Part shown: positions 1 through 6,491 of the stretch, in pieces | Position numbering within the stretch: the stretch's first letter is position 1 | Layout of the letters: each line of letters begins with the position of its first letter | Assembly (NCBI GenBank): GCA_048594865.1 | Contig: JBMDWZ010000045.1 | Span: 1 to 6,653, forward strand | Reading direction: 5' to 3' | Source of the DNA: CALKWS01 sp048594865 | Lineage (GTDB): Bacteria > Actinomycetota > Actinomycetes > Actinomycetales > Beutenbergiaceae | Length of the DNA: 6,653 nucleotides | Notes under the pieces: generated by a model | Seen by the model: only the letters and a program-made list of their open reading frames with translations | Database searches by the model: none | What the model was told of the DNA's origin: nothing | Made by a program: the position numbers and the translations under genes

Positions 1-143
1 GAGTGATGCGCAGCGCGTCCTGATCTCCCAGGCGCGGCCGCCAGTGCGACGGTCGAGGAGTCCGGAACTAACCACTCGATTGCAGTCAGTGCGCGAAGTG
101 CCGGGCAACGTATCCCCGACTCTGTCCTTCCGTAGGCTCGCCG

Positions 144-230
144 CAACTGCGGCGAAGTCCAAGGCGCCACGAACCCACCCGAGGCGGCGTCGACGTGAAC
201 CGGTACGTCAGGTCCGCCGGCGGCGGCGAT
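144..230 (-). pseudogene. glutamate decarboxylase gene relic (PLP-aspartate segment)
   Basis: Read on the minus strand, codons from about 230 down to 144 give IAAAGGPDVPVHVDAASGG followed by FVAPWTSPQL. This closely matches, as I recall the family, the segment of glutamate decarboxylases (PLP-dependent group II) carrying the HVDAASG motif, whose Asp (codon at 189-191) contacts the pyridine nitrogen of PLP. In intact enzymes this is followed by a WDFRLPRV-like stretch and the catalytic SGHKYG lysine. Neither is visible in any of the three minus frames down to base 1, and no GAD sequence precedes it; a TAG lies in the same frame at 267-269. It cannot encode an enzyme. Apart from this segment, bases 1-292 show no credible gene: the arginine-rich plus-strand frame beginning near 44 runs antisense over both the relic and the regulator. 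A chance resemblance over nearly 30 residues with the full motif seems unlikely. Confidence 0.7.
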
Positions 231-292
231 GCTCTGCGCGGTTGGCTGCCGCCGAACGCCGCTGGTCTAGGTACACCCTGAACGCCGCGCTG

Positions 293-580
293 TTACTGGC
301 CGGCGATCCGATTGATGGTCGCGAGAAGGATTCTGAACATCTTCTCTCCCTGATCCGTGAGTCCGACCAAGGTGGAGCCATAACGGGAGCGTCGCTCTTT
401 CCTGATGTCTGCCAAGCCCCGTTCCTCGAGATCTCGCAGGATCTTGGACAGGTCGGAGGTGGTGAGCCCGGTTGATTCCTGCAGCGCCGGATAATCGGCC
501 TGCTCCACCTGGCTGAGGTGGGACATGGTGACGAACCGCTTCGGTGCTATCAGGTGTGCGTCCAGCTCGTTGTATGGCAT
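293..580 (-). CDS. winged-helix (HTH_34/MarR-like) transcriptional regulator
   Basis: This 95-residue protein is a stand-alone winged-helix DNA-binding domain. Helix 1 begins around ELDAHLIAPKRF (residues 5-16), the positioning helix is around 28-36, the helix-turn-helix core GLTTSDLSKILRDLEERG spans 38-55, and a basic wing (RKERRSRYG, 60-68) leads to GLTDQGEKMF (73-82). The pattern is that of the short 'winged helix DNA-binding domain' regulators (HTH_34 type, distant MarR relatives), usually about 90-110 residues, so it looks complete. No ligand domain is present. The ATG at 578-580 lies 6 bp after the stop of the upstream membrane gene, with no strong ribosome binding site, so translation is probably coupled. 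Its targets are unknown; in similar pairs the regulator often controls its own small operon, which is inference here. Confidence 0.85.
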   Translation of the reverse strand: MPYNELDAHLIAPKRFVTMSHLSQVEQADYPALQESTGLTTSDLSKILRDLEERGLADIRKERRSRYGSTLVGLTDQGEKMFRILLATINRIAGQ

Positions 581-586
581 GAGAAC

Positions 587-922
587 TCAGCGGCGAATCA
601 ACAGCACGGCATAGAACACCAGCCAGGCCGCCGGCGCCAGTCCAGCGAGGAAGAGGATCTCTGACATCGAGGTCGCTTCGCCCCGGATGATTCCCTGCCA
701 TATGGGTATCGCCATCCACACCGTGAAGAGCACCGTGACGGTCATGAACCTCAGTCGTGGCTCATTTGCTCTTCGCACCCGCGAGGCGACCCACCAGTGC
801 GACGCGATCAAGGCAGACATCGCCGGAATGAGCGCCCACCAAGGGTGACCACTCAGAGCAAGGAGTCCCGAAGCCAATGCGCCGACGATAGTCACCGCGG
901 CGCTCGGGAGTATTGAATGCAT
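587..922 (-). CDS. small four-helix integral membrane protein, unknown function
   Basis: This 111-residue hydrophobic protein has four likely membrane helices at about 5-23, 28-46, 59-79 and 88-109, separated by short basic or polar loops (RVRRANEPRLR between helices 2 and 3) and ending LLIRR. There is no signal peptidase site and no catalytic motif. The frame is open upstream to about 1048, but the start at 922 is preferred: a GGGGA ribosome binding site sits nine bases upstream, and longer versions would overlap the divergent gene at 989 and add a non-hydrophobic leader. An alternative ATG lies at 944-946. The gene leads a two-gene unit with the winged-helix regulator. I do not recognise the family; a membrane partner or target of that regulator is a guess from context. 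Confidence 0.72.
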   Translation of the reverse strand: MHSILPSAAVTIVGALASGLLALSGHPWWALIPAMSALIASHWWVASRVRRANEPRLRFMTVTVLFTVWMAIPIWQGIIRGEATSMSEILFLAGLAPAAWLVFYAVLLIRR

Positions 923-931
923 GGATAGAAG

Positions 932-936
932 TCCCC
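932..936 (-). promoter_or_regulatory. ribosome binding site deciding the start at 922
   Basis: On the minus strand GGGGA is followed by nine bases and then the ATG at 922-920. This good Shine-Dalgarno match and spacing favours the 111-residue form of the membrane protein over the longer in-frame starts upstream. Confidence 0.55.
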
Positions 937-976
937 GCGGGCCCATCAATCGCCCAGGATCCGCAATTCGGCTTGG

Positions 977-982
977 TACCTT
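977..982 (+). promoter_or_regulatory. possible -10 box for a leaderless DUF4241 transcript
   Basis: TACCTT fits the actinobacterial TAnnnT -10 pattern and ends six bases before the ATG at 989, a distance that would place transcription start at or next to the start codon. No Shine-Dalgarno sequence precedes this ATG, which agrees with leaderless translation. No convincing -35 element is seen. The box lies in the 66-bp gap between two divergent genes. Confidence 0.4.
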
Positions 983-988
983 CACTCC

Positions 989-1633
989 ATGAACCCACTG
1001 CCAGCCCATCGCTGGCCCACAACCGAATCCAACTCTTGGTGGTCCCAACGGGCCCCGCGGCTTTACGAGTCGCTGCTATCCGGCGAACTGTCCGACCACC
1101 GCCCGGAGGCCACGGAGACCTATCCGCTGCAGATCGAAAGTCTGGGCTCATTGGACTTTCCAGAGGGGCGCGTCGCCCTCGGCGACCCAGCGGTGATGGA
1201 CCCGGCGACGTCCGTGCTTCACCAGCAGATCGACGTCGAGCGAGCGCAGGTCTTCGCGGTTCGCGCCATGGTTCACGCAGATTCCGATCACCAGCGGGTC
1301 GCCGCCCTGGTGATCGTTACCGCTGCGGCACCGATCGTGCGCTGGGAATTGGGCGCCTTTAGCCACACTGAGACCTCGGCATCCCTCGCGCCCGGGGAGT
1401 TCATTGGGTTCGGCGTCGATACTGGGAGCTGCGTTCTTGGCAGTCCCGGCGCCGTCGCGGTCGCCCACCGGGTAACCGCAGCCGATGCCGGAATGCTGGA
1501 GGATGCGATCTCAAAGGCGATGTTCGCTGATGACCTCGGTACGAAGTTCGCTGCGCTCGTAGCGCCGGAGGTAGGCGCGGAGCCCGTGGCTGCCTGCTCG
1601 ACTGGATGGGGTGACGGCGTGTATCCCACCTAG
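989..1633 (+). CDS. DUF4241-domain protein, cut short by an in-frame amber codon
   Basis: The 214 codons before the TAG match the DUF4241 family along their length: GSLDFPEGRVALGDP (53-67), RWELG (118-122), GFGVDTGS (140-147) and the hallmark GWGDGVYPT (206-214). The family's final strand does not end here: it continues after the stop, in the same frame, as LGYDDEGHVSVVVVDFLL. The residue after YPT is commonly aromatic in relatives as I recall them, so TAG most simply arose from TGG (Trp) by one transition. The truncated product would lack the last strand of the fold and may be unstable. The ATG at 989 is the only usable start: no ATG, GTG or TTG occurs between the preceding in-frame stop at 926-928 and it. 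The molecular function of DUF4241 is not known to me. It could be an effector, sensor or immunity-type module of the operon, but that is speculation. Confidence 0.82.
   Translation: MNPLPAHRWPTTESNSWWSQRAPRLYESLLSGELSDHRPEATETYPLQIESLGSLDFPEGRVALGDPAVMDPATSVLHQQIDVERAQVFAVRAMVHADSDHQRVAALVIVTAAAPIVRWELGAFSHTETSASLAPGEFIGFGVDTGSCVLGSPGAVAVAHRVTAADAGMLEDAISKAMFADDLGTKFAALVAPEVGAEPVAACSTGWGDGVYPT
1631..1633 (+). other. in-frame TAG splitting a DUF4241/helical-repeat fusion
   Basis: The TAG is codon 215 of a frame that is otherwise open from 989 to 4045. Family homology continues straight across it and the 803 codons beyond remain open, so the interruption is recent, is read through, is bypassed by reinitiation at the adjacent TTG, or is a base-call error. 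No stop-codon recoding signal or structure was recognised next to it. Confidence 0.85.
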
Positions 1634-4045
1634 TTGGGGTACGACGACGAGGGGCACGTCAGCGTCGTCGTCGTGGACTTCTTGCTGACCACCGACCCGC
1701 CGTCGGTCGACCGGGAAACCGAGGCAGACGCCGTCGAGCATCAAAGCGAGCCGCAATCCGAAGACGCGTCAGCGGCGAGGCCTGTAGACCTCGGTTCCTC
1801 GAATCAGGACCGCTTGGTCCGTTTCGATGACCGCTATGAACTGACCGGCGAGCGCGCCGAAGCCCTCGCGGCACTGTTCGAGCGGCGCCATCAGATCCCC
1901 ACGATGCCTGAAGATCTGACTCAGGTGGATGCCTGGGAGGAACTGATCGCAGACTGCGAGCGTTTCGGCTTTCCGCACCTCATCGGTAGCGCCCGGCAAA
2001 ATCAGTACTTCGTGCTGTCCGATGCCGGACTGCACTTCGAGGCATTTCAGAAGTACCTGCAGTTGATGCAACTCGTCCACCAGTACGGCGATTACATCGC
2101 GGCTGCGAACATCGCTACCTTCTTGGACATGATCGGAGGGGCTGCGATAACCGCCGTGTCCGATCCCACGATGCCGCTGAGCCAGATAAACCAAGTTATC
2201 GATCTGGTGGAACAAGCCACCCTCTCACGCTCTCTCAATCTGGCGCCGGTGTACTTCGCGCGCGCTGTTGTCGCGGCGACCAGCGGCGATGGGCCCACAA
2301 CTTTCGACATGCTCGACAAAATGCGCGCCCAGGGCAGCGAGAAGTGGGAGGCCGACGACGTCGGCACGATGGACATAGAGATCCCGCTGATCGCTCAATT
2401 TGATGACCAGCGCGCTGAGCAGGAACTGATCGTGAGGCTGCGTGCTCTTGGCATAAGCCCCGAGGCGTTCAAGTATCAGCAGGTGGCCGATGCCGATTGC
2501 GTCGAATCGCTCGTGACCCTGGCGTTCCTGTGGAAGAAGCAAGGACGCGCGGATGAGGCTAAGGCGCTGACCGGGAGGCTCATGAGGTCCTTCGGCCTGA
2601 GCGACCTGGCCGAACAGTCCTCGCTGAAGTGCCTCCTCACGTTGTTCGCCGATCACCCGCGCAGGGCTCAGCGGGTAGCGGACTTCGCGCTGCGGAACCT
2701 GTATTTCAACAAGAACGACGACTGGGACTTGGTCGCTGCGGTGGCACGCAGCCGGATCTTGGACGATCCCCAAGGTGAGGAGGGCCGACTCCTTGCGGCC
2801 CACGCGCAGGAGATCACTGCCGCCCTCGATGAGCGCGGGAACACCGACTTCTTCACCAGCCAGCTTCGCGACTTCTGGTTGGCCGACCTTCCCTCTGGGC
2901 CGCGCCCGGCACTCCTTGACGACCCGGAACGCTGGAACGACCAGCACGAGCGGGCGGCCACCACGCTCGCGGCGGGCTGGATGGACCGCACCGAGCAACT
3001 CTCGGCTCAGCACTATCCCATTTCCCTGCAGGACCGCTATCGGCAGATTCTGGTGCAGGCTTCAGAGATCACCGATATGCCAACAGCCGAAGAGGCCGAT
3101 GCCTTGGCTGCAGAGCTAGTCGGTTGGGCGAACCGCCTGCGTGACTTCTCAACGCTGTACATGATCCACCTCATGCACGGAATTCACGCCCTGGACCACC
3201 CGGGTGGAACGGTGAAATACGTGCAGCGCTATGAGCTCGCGCTGCGCGCGTTATCGGCGCGCGGTGCTCAGGACGGCATGCCCGACTTCGTCCGGAGCAC
3301 GGCCGATTCCGCATCGTTGAGCATTCCGTGGTTGTTGGTGGCATCCCCGGAGGTCTCGTGGCGGCAGATCAACGAGATCCTCACTACCGAGCGTGCCCTG
3401 CTGCGTCACCGCTCTCGCAGCCGGGTACCGCTCGAGCTAGCCGAGGCTGAACTGGCGGCGCACCGGGGACAGCGCGGCAAGCTCAAACGCGCGGTGAAGT
3501 CCGTGCTCGCCAAGGTCAGCGATGAGGAGGCAACCATCGACAGGTACCGGGTGCTGCTCGACCTGATCCGAATCACCTCAACGATGCTCCCGGACACGTC
3601 TGCCTCCTTGGCCGCCGAGGTTGCCGGCGATGCCCCAGATGAGCAAGCGGTCCTAGGAGCCGCATGGGAAGCGTGGCTGCGCTACCGCAACGGCGATGAC
3701 CAAGCCGGTGCCATCGCGCGAGAGCTCATGTCTGAACTGGGTGGTGACTTCGCGAAACTCCGCCAGATTCCACGATGGGTGGTGATGGATCCGTTGGCCA
3801 CTACAGACGTCGATATTCTGCCTTTCGTCGACGCTGTGATGAAGGACGCTGAGCCGATTACCACCAGCGACTTTGAGTTGTTCGCCAGCGTTGCCGGGAT
3901 CCTGTTGAGCCGTGATCCCAGCGACGCTCGCGGGCTCAAATTGCGCGAGTCTGCGCTGGCGACCGCAGCGGCGCTCGATACCCGCGACGGAACGACGTTG
4001 ATGACGGAGCGAGTGCGTTCGCTTTGGCTGAAGGGATTGGTGTAG
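1634..4045 (+). CDS. large alpha-helical (TPR-like) protein, 3' part of the DUF4241 fusion
   Basis: This 803-codon frame directly follows the TAG. Codons 1-18 are the missing C-terminal strand of DUF4241, codons about 19-60 are an acidic, Ser/Gln-rich linker, and from about 61 (LVRFDDRYELTGERAEAL) to the end the protein is almost entirely helical. Paired amphipathic helices of TPR/alpha-solenoid type occur, for example at about 116-166, 285-400 (with GRADEAKALTGRLM) and 600-690. I see no catalytic motif, signal peptide or membrane helix. The TTG at 1634 has no ribosome binding site. If the helical part is made alone, TTG at 1814 (AGGA just upstream, at the domain boundary) or ATG at 1904 are alternatives. 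Its stop lies 4 bp before the HSP90 start, so the two are co-transcribed and probably translationally coupled. A scaffold or co-chaperone role for the HSP90 protein is inferred from this pairing; the exact family is not recognised. Confidence 0.75.
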   Translation: MGYDDEGHVSVVVVDFLLTTDPPSVDRETEADAVEHQSEPQSEDASAARPVDLGSSNQDRLVRFDDRYELTGERAEALAALFERRHQIPTMPEDLTQVDAWEELIADCERFGFPHLIGSARQNQYFVLSDAGLHFEAFQKYLQLMQLVHQYGDYIAAANIATFLDMIGGAAITAVSDPTMPLSQINQVIDLVEQATLSRSLNLAPVYFARAVVAATSGDGPTTFDMLDKMRAQGSEKWEADDVGTMDIEIPLIAQFDDQRAEQELIVRLRALGISPEAFKYQQVADADCVESLVTLAFLWKKQGRADEAKALTGRLMRSFGLSDLAEQSSLKCLLTLFADHPRRAQRVADFALRNLYFNKNDDWDLVAAVARSRILDDPQGEEGRLLAAHAQEITAALDERGNTDFFTSQLRDFWLADLPSGPRPALLDDPERWNDQHERAATTLAAGWMDRTEQLSAQHYPISLQDRYRQILVQASEITDMPTAEEADALAAELVGWANRLRDFSTLYMIHLMHGIHALDHPGGTVKYVQRYELALRALSARGAQDGMPDFVRSTADSASLSIPWLLVASPEVSWRQINEILTTERALLRHRSRSRVPLELAEAELAAHRGQRGKLKRAVKSVLAKVSDEEATIDRYRVLLDLIRITSTMLPDTSASLAAEVAGDAPDEQAVLGAAWEAWLRYRNGDDQAGAIARELMSELGGDFAKLRQIPRWVVMDPLATTDVDILPFVDAVMKDAEPITTSDFELFASVAGILLSRDPSDARGLKLRESALATAAALDTRDGTTLMTERVRSLWLKGLV

Positions 4046-4049
4046 ATCA

Positions 4050-5801
4050 GTGATCAATGAGAGTTTCCGGGTTGATCTGCGCGGCATTGTGGAGATCCTC
4101 TCCCACCACCTGTACTCCAGCCCGCAGGTGTACCTGCGGGAACTGATCCAGAATGCTCGCGACGCCATCGTGGCGCGGCGTGCGCTGGGAAATGGGGGAT
4201 CTGAGCGAATCGACGTTTACCTCGATTTGGCCGAGGGGGTTGTGCGTATTCGTGATGAGGGAATTGGCCTCACCGAAGAGGAAATGCGCACGATGCTGGC
4301 CACCATCGGTGCGTCCAGCAAACGCGGTGACTTTCTCCAGACTCGGCGGGAGTACCTGGGACAGTTCGGTATCGGGTTGCTCTCTTGCTTCTTGGTTGCC
4401 GATGAGATCGAAGTTCGGTCTAGGAGCGCCCGCCAAGCGCAGCAACCCACGGTTCACTGGGTGGGACGTTCGAGCGGAACCTACGTGATCTCCCACGACG
4501 CCCAGCCGCTGGACGCCCCCGGCACCGAGGTGCTGATCCGCGCCCGGCCCGATGAACGGGACTGGGTGAATCCAGAACGAGTTGGCGAACTCATTGAGCT
4601 TTTTGCGAGCCTGCTGGATCTTCCGGTCTACCTGCACGAAGACCAGGGCGCGGAACCAGAACTGCTCACCACCCAATCCCCACCATGGCAGGGAACCGAA
4701 GCATCCAGGGCACTGTGGTGTCGCCAGAACATGGGCTTCGACCCGATCGCCGCGCTTCCGGTCTCGGTGCCGGTTGTAGGCGTGCAGGGAGTGGCCTTCA
4801 TCGCCCAGGACCCTGGGCGAGTGGGAGGCCGCCGCGGTGACACTGTCTATTCGCGGGGGATGTTCGTATCGGGGGACAATATGGACCTCGCCCCGGGGTG
4901 GGCCTACTTCGCTCGGCTCGCCGTGGAAGCCGGGGATCTGCCTTTGATGGCTTCCCGCGAGGCGCTGCAAAAGACCGCGGCGGTGACGAGCGTCAGTGAG
5001 CAGATCGGCGAGCAGATTCGTTCGGGTATCGAACGCCTGGCTGTTGAAGATCCCGCAGCCTTCCAAAGCTTTCTTGACGTTCATGGCAAGGGCCTGTTGG
5101 CCATGGCTGTAAGCGATGCCGATGTGCTAAACCTCGTCTTTGACTACCTCAACTGGGAGACCAATGAAGGCCCGATGACGTTGCGCGCGGCCCTGCGCAG
5201 GTACTCCACGATCAACTACGCCCCAACCCAGAGCGACTTCACCACGTTCGCGCCGCTTCTGCGGGCTCAAGGGTCGTTGCTGATCAACGGCTCCTACGTT
5301 TACGGGACCGAAATTCTCGCCTTGGTGAGTGCGAAGGATGCGTACTTCGGACGCTTCCGGCGCATGAACGCCGAGAAGATTCTCAAATCGTTGCGCGCCC
5401 CAGCACCGAACGACCCCATTGCAGCGGAGGTTTCTGAGATAGCTGGGCCGGTGTTGCGTCGCCTGGATATGGACCTGGATCTACGTGTGGTGGAACCGGC
5501 GTCGGTCTCGGTGATTTACATCGAACCCGAAGAGCGTCCTATGGAGGCTCCTGCCGCCGATGATCCGTGGGCCGGGCTACTCAGTACCCCCGCTACGCCA
5601 CCCCCGGGCCCGCGTTTGGTGATGAACCTCAATAACCCATCGGTGCGGGCGTTGCGTGGCATCGGCGATCCAGCTTTGCGCCAGGACGTGGTGCGGGGCC
5701 TGTACGCGATCGGATTGCTGACCGCGGGTAAGGCGCTCGATGATGACCAGACCGATCTGCTCCAGCGCACTCTGCTCGGGCTGATCACGGCGGCTGGCTA
5801 G
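4050..5801 (+). CDS. HSP90-family (HtpG-like) molecular chaperone ATPase
   Basis: This 583-residue cytoplasmic GHKL ATPase is of the HSP90 family. The N domain aligns from FRVDLRGIVEILSHHLYSS (6-24), with the catalytic Glu31 and Mg-coordinating Asn35 in YLRELIQNARDAI, DEGIG (69-73) in the nucleotide pocket, a lid around IGASSK (86-91) and GQFGIG (104-109). The middle domain carries GDLPLMASREALQ with Arg303, equivalent to the gamma-phosphate-contacting arginine of HtpG. A Pro/Ala-rich linker (about 493-525) leads to a C-terminal region (MNLNNPSVRALRG to the end) resembling the HtpG dimerisation segment. It is somewhat shorter than E. coli HtpG (624 residues) and has no MEEVD tail. ATP hydrolysis should be intact. 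GTG at 4050 is chosen because homology begins at once. It follows the helical-repeat frame by 4 bp, with only a distant AAGGGA at 4031-4036. It is more likely a dedicated, operon-specific paralogue than the housekeeping htpG; that is inference. Confidence 0.92.
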   Translation: MINESFRVDLRGIVEILSHHLYSSPQVYLRELIQNARDAIVARRALGNGGSERIDVYLDLAEGVVRIRDEGIGLTEEEMRTMLATIGASSKRGDFLQTRREYLGQFGIGLLSCFLVADEIEVRSRSARQAQQPTVHWVGRSSGTYVISHDAQPLDAPGTEVLIRARPDERDWVNPERVGELIELFASLLDLPVYLHEDQGAEPELLTTQSPPWQGTEASRALWCRQNMGFDPIAALPVSVPVVGVQGVAFIAQDPGRVGGRRGDTVYSRGMFVSGDNMDLAPGWAYFARLAVEAGDLPLMASREALQKTAAVTSVSEQIGEQIRSGIERLAVEDPAAFQSFLDVHGKGLLAMAVSDADVLNLVFDYLNWETNEGPMTLRAALRRYSTINYAPTQSDFTTFAPLLRAQGSLLINGSYVYGTEILALVSAKDAYFGRFRRMNAEKILKSLRAPAPNDPIAAEVSEIAGPVLRRLDMDLDLRVVEPASVSVIYIEPEERPMEAPAADDPWAGLLSTPATPPPGPRLVMNLNNPSVRALRGIGDPALRQDVVRGLYAIGLLTAGKALDDDQTDLLQRTLLGLITAAG

Positions 5802-5983
5802 GGTCGCTCCAAGCTGCAGAGGGCCACTCAATCTGATGAGAGAACGCTGGGAGCAAGCGTGACCGACCAACCCGGCAAAACCCTGTCACGTACATTCAGG
5901 TCTAAACGCTGTCAGTGGCGCAGAGACATCCATTACGCCGAAAACCCAACGACAGCCTCGAATAGCACCGAACCCACCACTGT

Positions 5984-5989
5984 TAGGGT
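5984..5989 (+). promoter_or_regulatory. -10 box of a leaderless promoter for the lipoprotein gene
   Basis: TAGGGT matches TAnnnT and ends seven bases before the ATG at 5997, which would put transcription start on the A of the start codon. No Shine-Dalgarno sequence precedes the ATG. The 195-bp gap from 5802 holds this promoter; elsewhere in it only a weak 5-bp stem (5844-5848 with 5856-5860, no T-run) is seen. Confidence 0.55.
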
Positions 5990-5996
5990 CGCGCCC

Positions 5997-6425
5997 ATGG
6001 GGTCGATTCGCCGTAATGCCGTTGCGCTAACGCTCGCCGTCTGTGCGGTGACACTCGCGGGGTGCTCTGAGGACTACGCCCCGCAGACCGAGGAGGAGCG
6101 ATCCCTACTCGCCGCGGCGGAAGCGTACTTGGACGGCGAGGGTGTCGGGTGCAATGGGGATCCCACCTCGCCCTCGAGTGGCGTCGAGGACGTCGAATGG
6201 GGCCCTGTGCTCGACGTTGCTGCGCAGGCGGACCCGGCCAAGCTGTCGGGTGACTGGGCCATCCCTTTCAGGGGGCAGATGCTGGAGGAACCAGGCTCGG
6301 AGACTCGGGGCGAGGTCCGGCTAAGCATCGAAGACGGTGAAGCGTGCATCAACCTCCAAGTTCGGGGCGGCCTACAGCCCGACACTCAAGCCGCACTGGA
6401 TGACTCGGGTCTGTCCTTCGACTAG
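5997..6425 (+). CDS. small secreted lipoprotein, unknown function
   Basis: The 142-residue protein begins MGSIRRN, followed by a hydrophobic stretch (A8-L20) and the lipobox LAGC with Cys23, giving a classic lipoprotein signal peptide. After lipidation the mature part (about 120 residues) would sit on the outer face of the membrane. It is acidic, Gly/Pro-rich and probably mostly beta (WAIPFRGQM, RGEVRLSIEDGEACINLQV), with two further cysteines that could pair. The frame is open upstream to a GTG at 5859, but the ATG at 5997 is chosen because it puts the signal peptide at the N-terminus and lies 7 bp after a TAGGGT -10 box. The family is not recognised. It has its own promoter and is probably not part of the HSP90 operon. 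Its stop codon lies inside an 18-bp tandem duplication. Confidence 0.82.
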   Translation: MGSIRRNAVALTLAVCAVTLAGCSEDYAPQTEEERSLLAAAEAYLDGEGVGCNGDPTSPSSGVEDVEWGPVLDVAAQADPAKLSGDWAIPFRGQMLEEPGSETRGEVRLSIEDGEACINLQVRGGLQPDTQAALDDSGLSFD

Positions 6426-6446
6426 CCGCTGTCCTTCGACTAGCCG
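6411..6446 (+). repeat. perfect 18-bp tandem duplication over the lipoprotein stop codon
   Basis: The unit CTGTCCTTCGACTAGCCG occurs at 6411-6428 and again at 6429-6446, with three more matching bases (CTG) after it. The first copy encodes the C-terminal LSFD and the TAG. Because 18 is a multiple of three, the second copy repeats the same sense and stop codons in frame, giving a backup stop at 6441-6443. Confidence 0.95.
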
Positions 6447-6488
6447 CTGCCAGCCCATCGATTAAGCCCTGGCCCGGCGCGGAGCGGC
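6443..6488. other. inverted repeat between the lipoprotein and peptidase genes
   Basis: GCCGCT at 6443-6448 can pair with AGCGGC at 6483-6488, and the adjoining GCCAG at 6449-6453 with CTGGC at 6469-6473, leaving a 9-base bulge on the 3' arm and a 15-base loop. No T-run follows, so an intrinsic terminator is doubtful. It could be a weak termination or leader structure, or chance in GC-rich DNA. Confidence 0.25.
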
Positions 6489-6491
6489 CTG

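Noticed and set aside
44..475. 143-codon plus-strand ORF at the left end
   Set aside because: It is very arginine-rich with no recognisable motif, and runs antisense over both the decarboxylase relic and the winged-helix gene, so it is a shadow of GC-rich DNA.
1634..1636. TTG right after the TAG as a genuine independent start
   Set aside because: There is no ribosome binding site, and the first codons are the end of the DUF4241 domain, so at best it serves reinitiation after the amber stop.
2225..3013. 262-codon minus-strand ORF antisense to the helical-repeat gene
   Set aside because: No motif, rich in Arg/Gly/Val as shadow frames are, and it would overlap a much longer coherent helical frame.
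4047..5084. 345-codon minus-strand ORF antisense to the HSP90 gene
   Set aside because: The plus strand has clear HSP90 homology throughout; the antisense product is low-complexity in character with no family motif, as expected from high-GC codon bias.
5844..5860. ACGCT/AGCGT hairpin as a terminator after the HSP90 gene
   Set aside because: Only a 5-bp stem with a 7-base loop and no T-run; too weak to call.
5859..5996. N-terminal extension of the lipoprotein from GTG 5859
   Set aside because: It would bury the signal peptide at residue 47 and conflicts with the well-placed -10 box just before 5997; the extension shows no homology-like pattern.
998..6460. 14-bp direct repeat CTGCCAGCCCATCG at 998-1011 and 6447-6460, flanking the operon and lipoprotein
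   Set aside because: It could look like an insertion-site duplication, but one copy is inside the DUF4241 coding region, no integrase or transposase is present, and one 14-mer match in GC-rich DNA of this length is not very improbable.
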